The notes: generated by a model from the sequence alone, not told the origin. Shown: positions 1 through 12,397, numbered from the stretch's first letter. The stretch is DNA of 64,000 nucleotides from Streptococcus vicugnae (GCF_016461705.1 NZ_JAEMHW010000002.1:620001-684000), one strand, 5' to 3'. A program made the numbers and translations.

Positions 1-2277
1 TGTCATTTAAATGAATCTACCATTCACCTGTATACAAATGTCAATGGGCAGCAAAGACAAATTGATTTGTGCCAAAACTGCTATCAAATCATGAAAACTG
101 ACCCAAATAATGCAATCTTAGGAGGATTAGGAGGTAATCCTCAATCTTCTTCTAACCAAACCAACCAATCAACGAATCCTTTTGATGATTTCTTTAACAA
201 TCTCAGTGGCTTCCCAGCATTTGGTAGTCAAGGATTTCAAAATACTCCTCCAACACAAGCTGGTGGAGGCAATGGAAATAATGGACGAGGAGGAAATGGA
301 AACAATAATTTCCGTCCTAATGGTCCAGCTCAACAACAAGAACCTAAAGGTTTACTAGAAGAATTCGGAATCAACGTCACTGATATTGCCCGTCGTGGTG
401 ATATTGACCCTGTCATCGGACGCGACTCTGAGATTGTACGTGTTATCGAAATTCTTAACCGCCGTACAAAGAACAATCCTGTCCTTATTGGTGAACCTGG
501 TGTCGGTAAAACTGCCGTTGTTGAAGGTTTGGCCCAAAAAATCGTTGACGGAAATGTTCCACAAAAACTTCAAAATAAACAAGTTATCCGTCTCGATGTT
601 ATCAGTCTTGTTCAAGGTACTGGTATTCGAGGACAATTCGAAGAACGTATGCAAAAACTCATGGAAGAAATCCGTGAACGTAAAGATGTTATCCTCTTCA
701 TCGATGAAATCCATGAAATCGTTGGTGCTGGTAACGCCGGAGATGGCAACATGGATGCCGGTAACATTTTGAAACCAGCTCTTGCTCGTGGAGAACTTCA
801 ATTAGTCGGTGCTACTACTCTTAACGAATACCGTATCATCGAAAAAGATGCTGCACTTGAACGCCGTATGCAACCCGTTAAAGTTGACGAACCAAGCGTT
901 GAAGAAACAATCACTATTCTTCGCGGTATCCAAAAGAAATATGAAGATTACCATCATGTCAAATACAGCGACGATGCTATCGAAGCTGCAGCTAATCTGT
1001 CAAATCGCTACATCCAAGACCGCTTCCTTCCAGATAAAGCCATTGACTTGCTAGATGAAGCAGGTTCTAAAATGAACTTAACATTGAACTTTGTTGATCC
1101 AAAAGAAATTGACAAACGTTTGGTTCAAGCCGAAAACCTAAAAACTCAAGCTACTCGTGAAGAAGATTATGAACGCGCAGCTTATTTCCGAGATCAAATT
1201 GCTAAATACAAGGAAATGCAAAAACAAACCATCAACGAAGATGACATTCCAGTAATTACTGAAAAAACCATTGAAGCTATCGTTGAAGAAAAAACAAATA
1301 TTCCTGTTGGTGATTTGAAAGAAAAAGAACAATCACAATTAATTCACCTTGCTGATGACTTGAAAGAACACGTTATTGGTCAAGATGAAGCTGTCGATAA
1401 GATTGCTAAAGCTATCCGTCGTAACCGTGTTGGTCTTGGTACACCAAATCGACCAATTGGTTCATTCCTCTTTGTCGGACCAACTGGTGTTGGTAAAACA
1501 GAATTGTCTAAACAGCTAGCTATTGAACTTTTTGGTTCAGCAGATAGCATGATTCGCTTTGACATGTCTGAATACATGGAAAAACACGCTGTCGCTAAAC
1601 TTGTTGGTGCCCCTCCAGGATATGTTGGTTACGAAGAAGCTGGTCAGTTGACTGAAAAAGTTCGTCGTAATCCATACTCACTCATTCTTCTTGACGAAGT
1701 TGAAAAAGCACATCCTGACGTTATGCACATGTTCTTGCAAGTTCTTGATGATGGTCGCTTGACTGACGGTCAAGGACGTACCGTAAGCTTTAAAGATACT
1801 ATTATCATCATGACATCTAATGCTGGTACTGGTAAAACAGAAGCTTCAGTTGGTTTCGGTGCTGCACGCGAAGGACGTACTAATTCTGTTCTTGGACAAC
1901 TTGGTGACTTCTTCAGTCCTGAATTCATGAACCGTTTTGATGGTATTATTGAATTTAAGGCATTAAGCAAAGATAACCTCCTTCATATCGTTAACCTTAT
2001 GCTTGACGATGTCAATAACCGTTTAGCAACTAACGATATTCATCTTGAAGTAACTAATAAAGTTAAAGAAAAACTTGTCGACCTTGGTTACGATCCTAAG
2101 ATGGGAGCTCGTCCATTACGTCGTACTATCCAAGATTATATCGAAGATGCTATTACCGACTTCTACCTTGAACACCCAACTGAAAAAGATTTGAAGGCAG
2201 TGATGACAAGTAACGGTAAAATTGTCATTAAATCAGCTAAAAAAGTTGAAAAAGAAGAAACTGTCTCAGCAGAATAA
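1..2277 (+). CDS. clpE: ClpE, ATP-dependent Clp protease ATP-binding subunit (5' end off the window)
   Basis: HSP100/Clp unfoldase that feeds proteins to ClpP. The reading frame is open from base 1, where it encodes the second half of the N-terminal zinc finger: a Cys at base 1 and a CxxC near bases 70-81. Only about five codons are therefore missing upstream; the TTG at 67 is not the real start. A Gly/Asn-rich linker follows, then AAA1 (Walker A GEPGVGKT near nt 490), a UVR-like coiled segment near nt 1150-1200, and AAA2 (GPTGVGKT near nt 1480), ending with a D2-small domain. The zinc finger plus UVR combination separates ClpE from ClpC. ClpE is usually a CtsR target in streptococci, but its promoter lies outside the window. 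A strong terminator follows the stop. Confidence 0.96.
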   Translation, partial: CHLNESTIHLYTNVNGQQRQIDLCQNCYQIMKTDPNNAILGGLGGNPQSSSNQTNQSTNPFDDFFNNLSGFPAFGSQGFQNTPPTQAGGGNGNNGRGGNGNNNFRPNGPAQQQEPKGLLEEFGINVTDIARRGDIDPVIGRDSEIVRVIEILNRRTKNNPVLIGEPGVGKTAVVEGLAQKIVDGNVPQKLQNKQVIRLDVISLVQGTGIRGQFEERMQKLMEEIRERKDVILFIDEIHEIVGAGNAGDGNMDAGNILKPALARGELQLVGATTLNEYRIIEKDAALERRMQPVKVDEPSVEETITILRGIQKKYEDYHHVKYSDDAIEAAANLSNRYIQDRFLPDKAIDLLDEAGSKMNLTLNFVDPKEIDKRLVQAENLKTQATREEDYERAAYFRDQIAKYKEMQKQTINEDDIPVITEKTIEAIVEEKTNIPVGDLKEKEQSQLIHLADDLKEHVIGQDEAVDKIAKAIRRNRVGLGTPNRPIGSFLFVGPTGVGKTELSKQLAIELFGSADSMIRFDMSEYMEKHAVAKLVGAPPGYVGYEEAGQLTEKVRRNPYSLILLDEVEKAHPDVMHMFLQVLDDGRLTDGQGRTVSFKDTIIIMTSNAGTGKTEASVGFGAAREGRTNSVLGQLGDFFSPEFMNRFDGIIEFKALSKDNLLHIVNLMLDDVNNRLATNDIHLEVTNKVKEKLVDLGYDPKMGARPLRRTIQDYIEDAITDFYLEHPTEKDLKAVMTSNGKIVIKSAKKVEKEETVSAE

Positions 2278-2285
2278 TAAATTTA

Positions 2286-2318
2286 GCCTAGAAAATCAAA
2301 TTTTCTAGGCTTTTTTAT
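2286..2318 (+). terminator. clpE terminator
   Basis: A perfect 10-bp stem (GCCTAGAAAA / TTTTCTAGGC) with a 5-nt loop runs straight into a T6 tract, 9 nt after the clpE stop. Confidence 0.9.
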
Positions 2319-2381
2319 ATCAACCAATTATCAAAATCAAAATATTCCGACAATTTTCTAGCAAAAGACAACTTTTTTTAG

Positions 2382-2387
2382 TATAAT
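2382..2387 (+). promoter_or_regulatory. Probable promoter of the Nudix gene
   Basis: A consensus -10 TATAAT lies about 90 nt upstream of the Nudix start codon. No convincing -35 is seen at the expected distance. Confidence 0.45.
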
Positions 2388-2475
2388 AACAACAATAGCC
2401 ACTCTTACAAATCTACTTTAGAGATTAATCATTCCATCTCCACTCATTCGGACACTTGTTTTATAGGAGAATATT

Positions 2476-2922
2476 ATGTCAAATCCAACTTTTGGTGAAA
2501 AACTTGATAATGTTGAATACAAGGCACGCTATGGAGTGTATGCTATCATTCCAAATGCGACTAAAGACCAAATCATTTTAGTTCAAGCCCCTAACGGCTC
2601 TTGGTTCCTACCAGGTGGAGAAATCGAGGCAGGTGAGGATCATTTTTCAGCTTTAAAACGAGAATTAATTGAAGAACTAGGCTTCTCTGCTGAACTAGGT
2701 TATTATTACGGACAAGCTGATGAGTACTTCTACTCACGCCACCGTGATACTTATTTTTATAATCCAGCTTACATTTATGAAGTAACTCATTTTGAAAAAC
2801 TTGGTGACCCACTTGAAGATTTTAACAATTTAGCTTGGTTTTCAATCGATGATGCTATTGTAAAATTAAAACGAGGCAGCCATAAATGGGGCGTTGATGC
2901 TTGGAAAAAAAATCATCATTAA
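2476..2922 (+). CDS. Nudix hydrolase
   Basis: Predicted to hydrolyse a nucleoside diphosphate linked to another moiety. The 148-aa protein carries a full Nudix box at about residues 47-70, GGEIEAGEDHF followed by ALKRELIEELGF, matching GX5EX7REUXEEXGU. This supplies the Mg2+-binding glutamates. The start is supported by TAGGAG 8 nt upstream. Substrate cannot be inferred: it could act on an oxidised nucleotide or on a sugar nucleotide. It is monocistronic, between the clpE terminator and the separately promoted DUF1827 gene. Confidence 0.88.
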   Translation: MSNPTFGEKLDNVEYKARYGVYAIIPNATKDQIILVQAPNGSWFLPGGEIEAGEDHFSALKRELIEELGFSAELGYYYGQADEYFYSRHRDTYFYNPAYIYEVTHFEKLGDPLEDFNNLAWFSIDDAIVKLKRGSHKWGVDAWKKNHH

Positions 2923-2958
2923 AATTTCATATTCTAAGTTTTTCACCTAAAATAGTGT

Positions 2959-2964
2959 TATAAT
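2959..2964 (+). promoter_or_regulatory. Extended -10 promoter of the DUF1827 gene
   Basis: TGTTATAAT is an extended -10 (TGnTATAAT), 29 nt upstream of the start codon. It lies in the 71-bp gap after the Nudix stop. Confidence 0.6.
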
Positions 2965-2993
2965 AATGGTAGAAAGTTCATAGGAGGAAATTT

Positions 2994-3296
2994 ATGAGGT
3001 TAATCAACACAACAAGTAGTCATTCCGAGCTAGTCCGTAACCAGCTTCGTAACACGGACGCTAAACTCGTTGAGACCTACTCTGCAGGAAATACCGATGT
3101 TGTTTTCACACAAGCACCAAGTCACTACGAGCTGTTGATTTCAAACAAGTATCGTGCTATTAAAGACAGTGAAATTGAAGCCATTCGAGAATTTTTCCTC
3201 AAACGCAAAATTGACAAGTCAACCGTTCAATTAGATCAATTAAAAACACTACATACTGCTAATCTAATTGAAATTTCCTTCCCAACAGCTCTTTAA
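2994..3296 (+). CDS. DUF1827 family protein
   Basis: A small soluble protein of 100 aa, recognised as the DUF1827 family, which is found next to clpE/Nudix genes in streptococci. It has no signal peptide, membrane segment or known catalytic motif. The start is fixed by ATAGGAGGAAATTT in front of ATG. Function is unknown; it has its own extended -10 promoter and its own terminator. Confidence 0.8.
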   Translation: MRLINTTSSHSELVRNQLRNTDAKLVETYSAGNTDVVFTQAPSHYELLISNKYRAIKDSEIEAIREFFLKRKIDKSTVQLDQLKTLHTANLIEISFPTAL

Positions 3297-3324
3297 TCAG
3301 GTTCTCGTAACCTGATTTTTTATT
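3295..3324 (+). terminator. Terminator of the DUF1827 gene
   Basis: AATCAGGTT / AACCTGATT stem with a short loop followed by T6, directly overlapping the stop region. Confidence 0.88.
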
Positions 3325-3335
3325 TTCTTCGCATA

Positions 3336-3368
3336 CAAAAACGAACTCAATATGAGTTCGTTTTTGTA
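3336..3368 (-). terminator. ileS terminator (probably bidirectional)
   Basis: AAAAACGAACTCA / TGAGTTCGTTTTT hairpin between the convergent DUF1827 and ileS genes. Both arms carry U-tracts, so it can stop transcription from either side. Confidence 0.85.
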
Positions 3369-3383
3369 ATGCAAATTATGATC

Positions 3384-6182
3384 TTATTTTGCTTTAACTT
3401 CAAAACCTTCTACAACTGCTTCTGGGAAGTTTGCTTCAACGATTTCAGCACAGTGGTCACAAATTGTAACACCATATGAACGTTCTTTAGCTGTTGGATC
3501 AACGCGACGACAACGATCACAAACTTGTCCTTCAGCATGCGCTACTGTAAAGGCTACACCATCAAAGGCTACGGCATCAGCTGGTGCTGCTTCATCAGTA
3601 ACAGTCAATTGTGATACAATCAACAATTGAGCAATGTCACTGTCAAGCGCTGTTAGAAGAGTTTTCACTTCTTCACTAGCATAAATTGTCAAGTGAGCTT
3701 CTAATGATTTACCGATAACTTTAGCGTTACGAGCTTCTTCCAATGCTTTTTGAGCTTGGTTACGAAGTGTCATGAAGGCATCCCATTCTTCAAGAATATT
3801 GTCTTGACCTTCAAAGACTTCAGCATCTGGTAATTCAGACAATTGAACAAATTCTTCTGGTTCAAATTCAAGATATGACCAGATTTCTTCAGCTGTGTGA
3901 GGAAGAATTGGTGTCAACAATTTAGTGATTTTAACCAAGATATCGTAGAAGACTGTTTGCATTTGACGACGAGCAAGGTTATCTGCTGCTTCAATGTAGA
4001 CAACATCTTTGGCAAAATCAAGATAGAAGGCTGACAAATCAACTGTGATGAAGTTAACAACTGCTTTGTAGATAGCCATGAAATCATAGTCTTCATAAGC
4101 TTTACGAATTGTTGCTACCAATTGGTTGAATTTAACAGTCATGTATTTATCAACTGAGCGCAAATCTTCGTAGGCAACAGCATCTTTATTTGGATTGAAA
4201 TCTGTTGTGTTAGCAATCAAGAAACGAAGTGTGTTACGGATTTTACGGTAAGTTTCTGAAACTTGACCAAGAATTTCCATAGAAACACGAACGTCAGCGT
4301 CAGTATCCACTGAAGCTACCCACAAACGAAGGATTTCAGCACCGTATTGTTTAGCAACGTCGTTTGGTGAAATGATGTTACCTTTTGATTTAGACATTTT
4401 TTCACCTTTACCATCAAGAACGAATCCTTGAGAAAGCACTGCTTTGTAAGGAGCATGTCCATTGACAGCAACTGAAGTGATCAATGATGAGTTAAACCAA
4501 CCACGGTATTGGTCAGAACCTTCAAGGTAAAGATCTGCTGGATATTCCAAACCTTCACGAGCATTCATAACACCGTTCCATGAAGAACCTGAATCGAACC
4601 ATACGTCCATGATATCAGTTTCTTTAGTGAATTCACCATTTGGTGAACCTGGGTGAGTGAATCCTTCTGGAAGAAGATCTTTAGCATCACGTTCCCACCA
4701 TACGATTGAACCAAATTCTTCGAACAAGTCAGCAACGTGGTCAGTAACTTCTTTAGTCATGATTGCTGTACCATCTTCAGCGTAGAAGATTGGAAGTGGA
4801 ACACCCCATGCACGTTGACGTGAGATAACCCAGTCACCACGGTCACGAATCATGTTGTAAAGACGAGTACGACCCCATTCTGGATAGAAGGTTGTACGAT
4901 CAATTTCATCAAGGATATCTTGACGGAATTTAGAAACAGATGCAAACCATTGTGGAACTGCACGCCAGATGATAGGTTTTTTTGTACGCCAGTCAAATGG
5001 GTATGAGTGAGTGATAACTTCGCTAGCAAGCAAAAGATTACCAAGTTTTTCTTTAACAGTTGGAACTACTTTATCATAGAATTGACCTTGGAATTCAGGG
5101 CCAGCATTTTCCATCATGATACCGCGTTCATCAACAGTAACGGCAACTTCAAGATTGTATTTAACACCTACGTTATAGTCATCTTCACCAAAACCAGGAG
5201 CAGTGTGGACAACACCAGTACCTGAATCAAGTGTAACGTGATCACCCAAGATAACAAGTTCATCTACTTCTGTATCCCATGGGTGTTCTGTAACGATGTA
5301 TTCAAGTTCAGTACCTTTATGTTTTGCTACTACTTCAAATGATTCCCAACCGAATTTTTCAGCAAGACTATCCAAAAGTGCTTCAGCAACCACAAATTTA
5401 CGATCATCGTTAGCAGGTTTAACAACAACATAATCCATATCAGGACCAACAGTCAAACCACGTGAAGCTGTTACTGTAAATGGAGTTGTTGTCCAAACAA
5501 CGATGTATGTATCAGTATCAAGAACACCTTTACCATCTTTAACTTTGTTAGCATAATAAAGTGATGTTGAATCAATATCGTGATATTCAATTTCTGCTTC
5601 GGCAAGGGCAGATTCAGATGACCATGACCAGTAGACAGGTTTTGCACCACGGTAGATGTATCCTTTATCAGCCATTGCACCAAATACGCGGATTTGTGCA
5701 GCTTCATATGCAGGAATAAGTGTTACATATGGATTTTCCCAATCCGCAGACACACCAAGACGTTTGAAGTCTTCACGTTGTTTATCTACTTGGCTAAGAG
5801 CGTATTCACGACACATTTCAAGGTATTCAGTCAAAGGAATTTCTTTGCGTTTTACACCTTTTTTAGCCAATACTTGTTCAATTGGAAGTCCATGTGTATC
5901 CCAACCAGGAACATAAGGAGCACGGAAACCAGACATTGATTTTGAACGCACAATAATGTCTTTAGAAATTTTGTTCATGGCGTGACCAACGTGGATGTTA
6001 CCATTAGCATATGGAGGTCCATCGTGGAGGTTAAATGAAGGTTTTCCTTCGTTTAGTTGTTGACGTTTAGCATAGATGTCTGCTTCTTCCCATTCCTTTT
6101 GCCATTTAGGCTCTTTATTTGGGAGTCCAGCACGCATTGGAAAAGCAGTTTTTCCAAGATTAAGCGTTTCTTTTAATTTCAT
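3384..6182 (-). CDS. ileS: Isoleucyl-tRNA synthetase
   Basis: Class I aminoacyl-tRNA synthetase charging tRNA-Ile, 932 aa, the usual full length. Visible motifs are the HIGH-type signature HVGH (about residues 64-67) in the Rossmann fold, the CP1 editing region with the WTTTPFT motif, KMSKS within [10 protein letters not shown], the anticodon-binding helices, and a C-terminal zinc site (CDRC ... CDHC). It is the last gene of the division-cluster region but has its own promoter and an Ile T-box leader, so it responds to uncharged tRNA-Ile. Strand and synteny (divIVA-ileS) are standard for streptococci. Confidence 0.97.
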   Translation of the reverse strand: MKLKETLNLGKTAFPMRAGLPNKEPKWQKEWEEADIYAKRQQLNEGKPSFNLHDGPPYANGNIHVGHAMNKISKDIIVRSKSMSGFRAPYVPGWDTHGLPIEQVLAKKGVKRKEIPLTEYLEMCREYALSQVDKQREDFKRLGVSADWENPYVTLIPAYEAAQIRVFGAMADKGYIYRGAKPVYWSWSSESALAEAEIEYHDIDSTSLYYANKVKDGKGVLDTDTYIVVWTTTPFTVTASRGLTVGPDMDYVVVKPANDDRKFVVAEALLDSLAEKFGWESFEVVAKHKGTELEYIVTEHPWDTEVDELVILGDHVTLDSGTGVVHTAPGFGEDDYNVGVKYNLEVAVTVDERGIMMENAGPEFQGQFYDKVVPTVKEKLGNLLLASEVITHSYPFDWRTKKPIIWRAVPQWFASVSKFRQDILDEIDRTTFYPEWGRTRLYNMIRDRGDWVISRQRAWGVPLPIFYAEDGTAIMTKEVTDHVADLFEEFGSIVWWERDAKDLLPEGFTHPGSPNGEFTKETDIMDVWFDSGSSWNGVMNAREGLEYPADLYLEGSDQYRGWFNSSLITSVAVNGHAPYKAVLSQGFVLDGKGEKMSKSKGNIISPNDVAKQYGAEILRLWVASVDTDADVRVSMEILGQVSETYRKIRNTLRFLIANTTDFNPNKDAVAYEDLRSVDKYMTVKFNQLVATIRKAYEDYDFMAIYKAVVNFITVDLSAFYLDFAKDVVYIEAADNLARRQMQTVFYDILVKITKLLTPILPHTAEEIWSYLEFEPEEFVQLSELPDAEVFEGQDNILEEWDAFMTLRNQAQKALEEARNAKVIGKSLEAHLTIYASEEVKTLLTALDSDIAQLLIVSQLTVTDEAAPADAVAFDGVAFTVAHAEGQVCDRCRRVDPTAKERSYGVTICDHCAEIVEANFPEAVVEGFEVKAK

Positions 6183-6261
6183 GACTACTCCTTATAGTAA
6201 ATAATATTCAACTGCCTATGATGAATCATCGACAGAAAAATGACAATTTTTAAATGGTAAA

Positions 6262-6480
6262 ACAAAACGAGCTCTCGCCTCAATAAGGACGAAAGCTCGT
6301 GGTACCACCTTAGTTTAGAAATTTAGCTACACTAAATAATAGGGTAGAAATCTAAATTTCCCTCTGTAACTCGTAAGGTGAGTTTATCCCTTTTATCCTA
6401 CTTTATTCAGATAAAATCTTAGAAAAGGATAATTGATATCCCAGTGATTGCAGACCTCGCACCATCGTCCGCTCGCTGTA
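6262..6480 (-). promoter_or_regulatory. T-box riboswitch (Ile) in the ileS leader
   Basis: On the minus strand the T-box core AAGGTGGTACCACG (near 6300-6315) is followed by a terminator stem (CGAGCTTTCG ... CGAGAGCTCG, then TTTTG). Upstream lies a Stem I with a specifier segment GGATATCAATTATCC, whose ATC triplet is an Ile codon. The leader is about 300 nt from promoter to ileS start. Known role: uncharged tRNA pairs with the specifier and with the T-box to favour antitermination. Confidence 0.93.
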
Positions 6481-6486
6481 AATATA
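6481..6486 (-). promoter_or_regulatory. Probable promoter of the ileS T-box leader
   Basis: TGCTATATT, an extended -10 (TGnTATATT), lies just upstream of the T-box Stem I and just after the divIVA stop. No clear -35 is seen. Confidence 0.5.
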
Positions 6487-6506
6487 GCATATCAATCGCG
6501 TTTTTC

Positions 6507-7262
6507 TTATTCTTCAATATTTAGTTTAAATGTTTGTGTTTCGTTAAGGTTGATGTCGTCATCATCAATAACAGGAAGTTTTTGTGTTTCTTCAAGGTGT
6601 TTATTTCCTGCTTCAACACGGCGTTGCAATTCTTCCATTTCTTCTGGAGTGAATTGACGTGTAGCATCCATTGACAATTCGTCATCAGTTTCAGGCATTT
6701 CTTCTTCCAAAACTTTTTCAACAACTTCACGGAAAGCTGCATCAGAATTTTGGAGGTAAACAGCAGTTGGTTGCAACAACTCTGCCCATTCTGGTGAATT
6801 TGTCAAACCAAGTTGGCCTTCGATAGCAGCAACCAAACGTTGATGGAAGACACGTGTTTGACGTTTCAAATCTTCAGTTTCAACCGCAACACGTTTAGCT
6901 TCATCAGTTGCATCACGCAAAATTTGGTTTGCTTTTGATTTTGCTTCATCAATAAGATGTTGCGCATCGTAATTTGCTTTGCTAACAAGATTAGCAGCTT
7001 CATCATTAGCTGAAGTTTTTACTTTTTCAGCAGTTTCTTGAGCAAGAATAACAGATTGGCTCAAAGATTCTTTCATTTCATCGAAGTAAGCAAGCTTATC
7101 TTCCAAATCTTTAATTCTGTTTTCTTGTTCATGGTTACGACGAACCAAATCTTCGTAATCATCTACAACGATATCAAGAAATTCATTAACTTCTTCTTCG
7201 TCATATCCACGAAATTTTAATTTAAATGTTTTATCTTTAATATCAAGTGCTGTAAGTGCCAT
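6507..7262 (-). CDS. divIVA: DivIVA cell-division/polar scaffold protein
   Basis: Coiled-coil protein that binds negatively curved membrane at septum and poles. The 251-aa sequence begins with the conserved lipid-binding domain (MALTALDIKDKTFKLKFRGY, then DEEEVNEFLD), followed by long heptad-rich helices to about residue 190 and an acidic tail. It is the last gene of the ftsA-ftsZ-yggS-sepF-yggT-ylmH-divIVA run and begins 10 nt after ylmH. The RBS is AAGGAGAAATC. The long acidic C-terminal tail resembles streptococcal DivIVA. Confidence 0.96.
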   Translation of the reverse strand: MALTALDIKDKTFKLKFRGYDEEEVNEFLDIVVDDYEDLVRRNHEQENRIKDLEDKLAYFDEMKESLSQSVILAQETAEKVKTSANDEAANLVSKANYDAQHLIDEAKSKANQILRDATDEAKRVAVETEDLKRQTRVFHQRLVAAIEGQLGLTNSPEWAELLQPTAVYLQNSDAAFREVVEKVLEEEMPETDDELSMDATRQFTPEEMEELQRRVEAGNKHLEETQKLPVIDDDDINLNETQTFKLNIEE

Positions 7263-7272
7263 TGATTTCTCC

Positions 7273-8058
7273 TTATTTGTGTATCATCTTATCTACGGTC
7301 AATTTATATTTCCCATTCTTGGTAAGCCCATTCTCACTTAGAATTGAAAAACGACCAAATCCTCTAACACTAATCAAATCTCCAACTTGAAGCATTTCTG
7401 AAGTTCTATCAAGTGTTTGATAATTAAGTTTTACCTTCTCAGCATTAATAAGCTGAATCGCTTGACTTCGCGAAAGCTTCAAAACTGTTGCTAGAACTTT
7501 ATCCAAACGCATACTTGAAACCATGATATCAAGTTGATGTGATTCTTTTTCACCAGTAATCAAATGATCAAGTGAAACTTCTTTTAGGCTCACGCTCGCT
7601 TTAGCAATCTTAGTCACATTAGCTCTAAAATAATCAACCATACTTTTAGTGACTAAGAGCTGTGCGTAGCCAGTTTCAACTAAAATATCTCCAATAATCG
7701 TACGCTTAACTCCAAGCTTATTAAGTAAAGTTCCCATTATTTGAGCATGAGTCAATTGATTAAATTTTGAATTGTAATTCACTTCTAGCAGTGCTAATTC
7801 AAAATCTTCCAAATTCAACTCATAGTATTCAGGGGCAACTAGTATACGTGCGTACTCTGCAGGATAATAATCACTGGACACAAAGTATCGCAAACCTCGA
7901 TTTCCAAAAACACTTTTAGCAATGTCAACTTGTCGAGGATTTAGAAAATCTGTTAATGAATAAGCGTATGTCTCTTCCACCCTCTGAGCAACATCATCCA
8001 TTTTTTCAATGAACTCATACTCATCAGGTCTAAAATGTTGATAAATTCCTTTTTTCAT
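7273..8058 (-). CDS. ylmH: YlmH, S4-domain RNA-binding protein
   Basis: RNA-binding protein of the division cluster; relatives bind ribosome-nascent chain complexes. The C-terminal third holds an S4 RNA-binding fold (about residues 180-250, starting near MRLDKVLATVLKLSRSQA). I place the start at 8058 (MKKGIYQHF, 261 aa), not at the longer in-frame ATG at 8118. That ATG overlaps the preceding yggT gene without an RBS, whereas 8058 forms an ATGA overlap with the yggT stop and matches family N-termini. Translational coupling to yggT is likely. Confidence 0.92.
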   Translation of the reverse strand: MKKGIYQHFRPDEYEFIEKMDDVAQRVEETYAYSLTDFLNPRQVDIAKSVFGNRGLRYFVSSDYYPAEYARILVAPEYYELNLEDFELALLEVNYNSKFNQLTHAQIMGTLLNKLGVKRTIIGDILVETGYAQLLVTKSMVDYFRANVTKIAKASVSLKEVSLDHLITGEKESHQLDIMVSSMRLDKVLATVLKLSRSQAIQLINAEKVKLNYQTLDRTSEMLQVGDLISVRGFGRFSILSENGLTKNGKYKLTVDKMIHK

Positions 8059-8312
8059 CGAACTAATAACATAATGAGAATACGACTTAGTAGATTCAAG
8101 GCAATAACTGCAGCCCAAATCGTAAAGTCTAATCCCATAAATTGAAGATTTAAACGTTGGAAAGGTTTAATGACTGGTTCAACGACTTGAACCAGTAGAC
8201 GACCCAAACCAGTGTTATAGGCGCCTGGGAACCACGATAGAAGCGCATACGCAATTAGCAGATAAGAGTAAAATTGAATGGTTTTTAATAGTACAATTAA
8301 TACAAAAATCAT
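8055..8312 (-). CDS. yggT: YggT family membrane protein
   Basis: Small integral membrane protein of 85 aa with two hydrophobic segments (about residues 2-24 and 60-84) flanking the conserved PVIKPFQRL turn. YggT proteins in this position (often called YlmG) are linked to division-site organisation in Gram-positives and chloroplasts, though the mechanism is unclear. It lies 3 nt after sepF and overlaps ylmH by 4 nt (ATGA). Confidence 0.93.
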   Translation of the reverse strand: MIFVLIVLLKTIQFYSYLLIAYALLSWFPGAYNTGLGRLLVQVVEPVIKPFQRLNLQFMGLDFTIWAAVIALNLLSRILIMLLVR

Positions 8313-8315
8313 ATA

Positions 8316-8924
8316 TTAGCGTCTCTTCATGTCAAAGTCGAATCCGACATCTTGTCCTGCATTTGGGATTGGAAGTTCCTCGAGATTGACGATGACATTT
8401 GATGGAGTCAACAAATACATTGAACTACCAACTTTTTGAAGACTTCCATAAAGAACTTTACTTGCACCATCAATAAAATCAAGACAACGACGTGCTTGTG
8501 CATCAAGCATATATTGGAAATCAATCAAAATACATTCATTAACAATCAATAAATCAACGATTTCTTGAGCATCCTCGTATTTACGTGGGTATTTCAAAGC
8601 AATAGTCGTTGTCGTTTGATTGTTACGAACTTGCAATTGTTCTTCACGACGTTGATTCAATGAATGAACGTGTTGATTTTCATCAACTGCTCGTCTTTGT
8701 TGAGGTTGTACGCGTTGGCGAACAGCTCCACCAGCCTGAACTTGTTGAGCACGTGCAGACGAATATTGCTGCTCTACTCTTCTAGGGGCTTGCTGTGGCT
8801 TTGCCTCAACTTGTTGTTGAATTCGAGGTTGCTGAACCTCTTCCTCAACAGTTTCTTCAACATCACTTACCTCATCAGTATCGAAATAAGAGATTAGTTT
8901 GTCAAATTTATCTTTAAAAGCCAT
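8316..8924 (-). CDS. sepF: SepF, FtsZ-interacting division protein
   Basis: Membrane anchor and bundling factor for FtsZ. The 202-aa protein has an N-terminal amphipathic helix ([14 protein letters not shown]), a Gln/Arg-rich low-complexity linker at about residues 30-100, and the C-terminal SepF (DUF552) domain from about residue 107 ([19 protein letters not shown]). It follows yggS by 12 nt in the division operon. Confidence 0.95.
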   Translation of the reverse strand: MAFKDKFDKLISYFDTDEVSDVEETVEEEVQQPRIQQQVEAKPQQAPRRVEQQYSSARAQQVQAGGAVRQRVQPQQRRAVDENQHVHSLNQRREEQLQVRNNQTTTTIALKYPRKYEDAQEIVDLLIVNECILIDFQYMLDAQARRCLDFIDGASKVLYGSLQKVGSSMYLLTPSNVIVNLEELPIPNAGQDVGFDFDMKRR

Positions 8925-8936
8925 GTTTTTCTCCCG

Positions 8937-9610
8937 TTATTTAAAGAATGATGAACCAATTCTGACAAAAGTTGCCCCATTGCGAATAGCAATTGGGAAA
9001 TCACCACTCATCCCCATACTTAATTCTGTAAAAGGCATATGAGGTAATTGTCGTGCATGCAATTCTTGTCTAAGCTGATCGGCTTTTCCAAAAATGTCAT
9101 CAATTTCACCTTCAGAGGCATTCTTAGGCGCCATCGTCATCAATCCTACAATTTCCACTTTATCAAAGTCAGAGATTTTGGCTAAAGCTTCATCAATTTC
9201 TGAAACTTTAAAGCCATGTTTGCTCTCTTCTTCGGAAATATTAATCTGTAGGAAGCATTTAATGGGATGCTCTGCTCTTTTCTGGATTTCAGCAGCTAAT
9301 TTAACAGAATCTAAAGCGTGAAAGTAATCAACATAATTAATTACATTTTTTACTTTACGACGCTGAAGTGTACCAATCAGGTGCCATGTTAAATTTCTAT
9401 CTTTTAACGCTTCATACTTATCCAGAAACATATCGACCCTATTTTCACCAATATGTTCAATACCTGTGTCAATAAGACGAGCAGCAACACCACTACCAAC
9501 ATACTTCGTCACAGCAATAATTTTGACACTTTCTTGTGAACGATTGGCTGCTTTTGTTGCTTGCGCAACCTGTTCAAAAACAAGGTCTTTATTTTTTTGA
9601 AAATCGGTCA

Positions 9611-9611
<1 letters not shown>
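8937..9611 (-). CDS. yggS: YggS family PLP-homeostasis protein
   Basis: PLP-binding alanine-racemase-like TIM barrel without racemase activity, important in vitamin B6 and amino-acid homeostasis. It is 224 aa. The PLP lysine is in the motif IIAVTKYV (about residue 36), with HLIGTLQRRKVK and the C-terminal LSMGMSGDFPIAI phosphate-binding loop. Its stop-start relation with ftsZ is a 1-base overlap, so it is co-translated within the division cluster. Confidence 0.94.
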
Positions 9612-10945
<1,334 letters not shown>

Positions 10946-10956
10946 TCACTTATTGT

Positions 10957-12324
10957 TTAGTCAAACATACTTCCGAAAATACCACGAACACGTTCACTAA
11001 GTTTTGATTTTGGTTCTTCGTGTCTTTGTACAGGTTGAACTGGAGCTGGTTGTGGTACCATGTTTTCGTTAACTGGCACAGCTGGTTCATTATTGTACGC
11101 AACTCGTGGTTGTACTTGTAGCTGTGGTTCGAAATCAACTGGCTTACGACGAAGCAATTCTTCACCAGATACCGCACGTTGAGCAATAACATCAACTTCA
11201 CTCATTGTACCAACGTATTCAACTAAGCTAATAACGTTAGCAAACATTGGGTTACGGATACCAACTTGATTTGGAACATGGAGTTTGACAGTTGTTCCAA
11301 AGATTTCTTGAGCAACTTCAACCACACCTGGCATAATTGCTCCACCACCAACAAGAATAATTCCTCCAGGTAGGTCAAGTAGACGTCCACGTTCTAAATC
11401 TTGTTTAACACGATCTAGAATGTGACGAACGCGTGCAGAAATGATTTCTGACAAGTAGCGTTCACTAACTGAAATTGGTGATTCACTACCAACAACATCA
11501 ACTTGAACAGTTTCTGAAAGGCTTGCTTCTTCTAAGTTTGCTTGACCAAAGTTAAATTTAAGGGCTTCAGCAATTTCCATAGAAGTTTTCAAGACTTTTG
11601 AAATGTCTTTAGTGACATATTCGCCACCTTCCGGGTAGATGTTTGTGTATTGTAATTCTTGTGCTCGCATAGAGGCAACAGTTGTTTGACCACCACCCAT
11701 ATCAATCACAGTAGCACCAAATTCACGTTCACCTTCGTTAAGCACTGATTTTGCTAAAGCAAGTGGTGAAATAATAACATTTTCAACACTGATACCAGCA
11801 CGTTCTACTGTTTTACGAAGGTTATGAAGAATTGTTGTTGGTCCAGTATAAATCAAACCACGCATTTCCAAGCGAATCCCCATCATACCACGTGGATCAC
11901 GAATACCTTGGAAACCATCAACGATAAATTCTTCTGGAATCAAAGAGATAACTTCACGTTCTGGAGTGATACTCTTTGTTAATGCTGATTTAACGACGCT
12001 ATCAACGTCTTCATCTTTAATTTCCTTTGATTCACTAGGAACCGGAATCATACCTTGAGTCGGTTCGATTTGAAGCAAGTTTGCAGGAAGACCAACATTA
12101 ATCTTATCGATTGTCATTCCGGCTTTTTCTTCTGCTTGTTCAACCGCTGTTTTGATTGCTTCTGCAGCTGCTTCAATATCTATAATAATACCGTCTTTTA
12201 CTCCCGTACTGGGAACGTTACTCACACCAATCACGTTCATTTCGCCAGAAACAAATTCTGCTACTAGAACTTTAATCGAGCTTGTTCCTATATCCAATCC
12301 TGTAAAAAAGCCATTTCTAGCCAT
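10957..12324 (-). CDS. ftsA: FtsA, actin-like Z-ring membrane anchor
   Basis: Actin-fold ATPase tethering FtsZ to the membrane. It is 455 aa, beginning GLDIGTSSIKVLVAE (phosphate 1 motif). It contains the 1C subdomain, the phosphate-2 loop VIDMGGGQTTVAS and the adenosine motif GGIILVGGGAIMPGV, and ends in an amphipathic membrane-targeting helix (SERVRGIFGSMFD) after a Pro/Gln-rich linker. It is first in its transcription unit, downstream of the divIB terminator. Confidence 0.97.
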   Translation of the reverse strand: MARNGFFTGLDIGTSSIKVLVAEFVSGEMNVIGVSNVPSTGVKDGIIIDIEAAAEAIKTAVEQAEEKAGMTIDKINVGLPANLLQIEPTQGMIPVPSESKEIKDEDVDSVVKSALTKSITPEREVISLIPEEFIVDGFQGIRDPRGMMGIRLEMRGLIYTGPTTILHNLRKTVERAGISVENVIISPLALAKSVLNEGEREFGATVIDMGGGQTTVASMRAQELQYTNIYPEGGEYVTKDISKVLKTSMEIAEALKFNFGQANLEEASLSETVQVDVVGSESPISVSERYLSEIISARVRHILDRVKQDLERGRLLDLPGGIILVGGGAIMPGVVEVAQEIFGTTVKLHVPNQVGIRNPMFANVISLVEYVGTMSEVDVIAQRAVSGEELLRRKPVDFEPQLQVQPRVAYNNEPAVPVNENMVPQPAPVQPVQRHEEPKSKLSERVRGIFGSMFD

Positions 12325-12397
12325 TCACTCGACCTCACTATCTTTCCAATCATTTACTATTCTAAAATCTGCATAAAATCAGAATTATTCAGAAAAT

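Noticed and set aside
355..801. 148-codon minus-strand frame inside clpE
   Set aside because: Antisense shadow of a highly conserved AAA domain; no RBS and no family resemblance.
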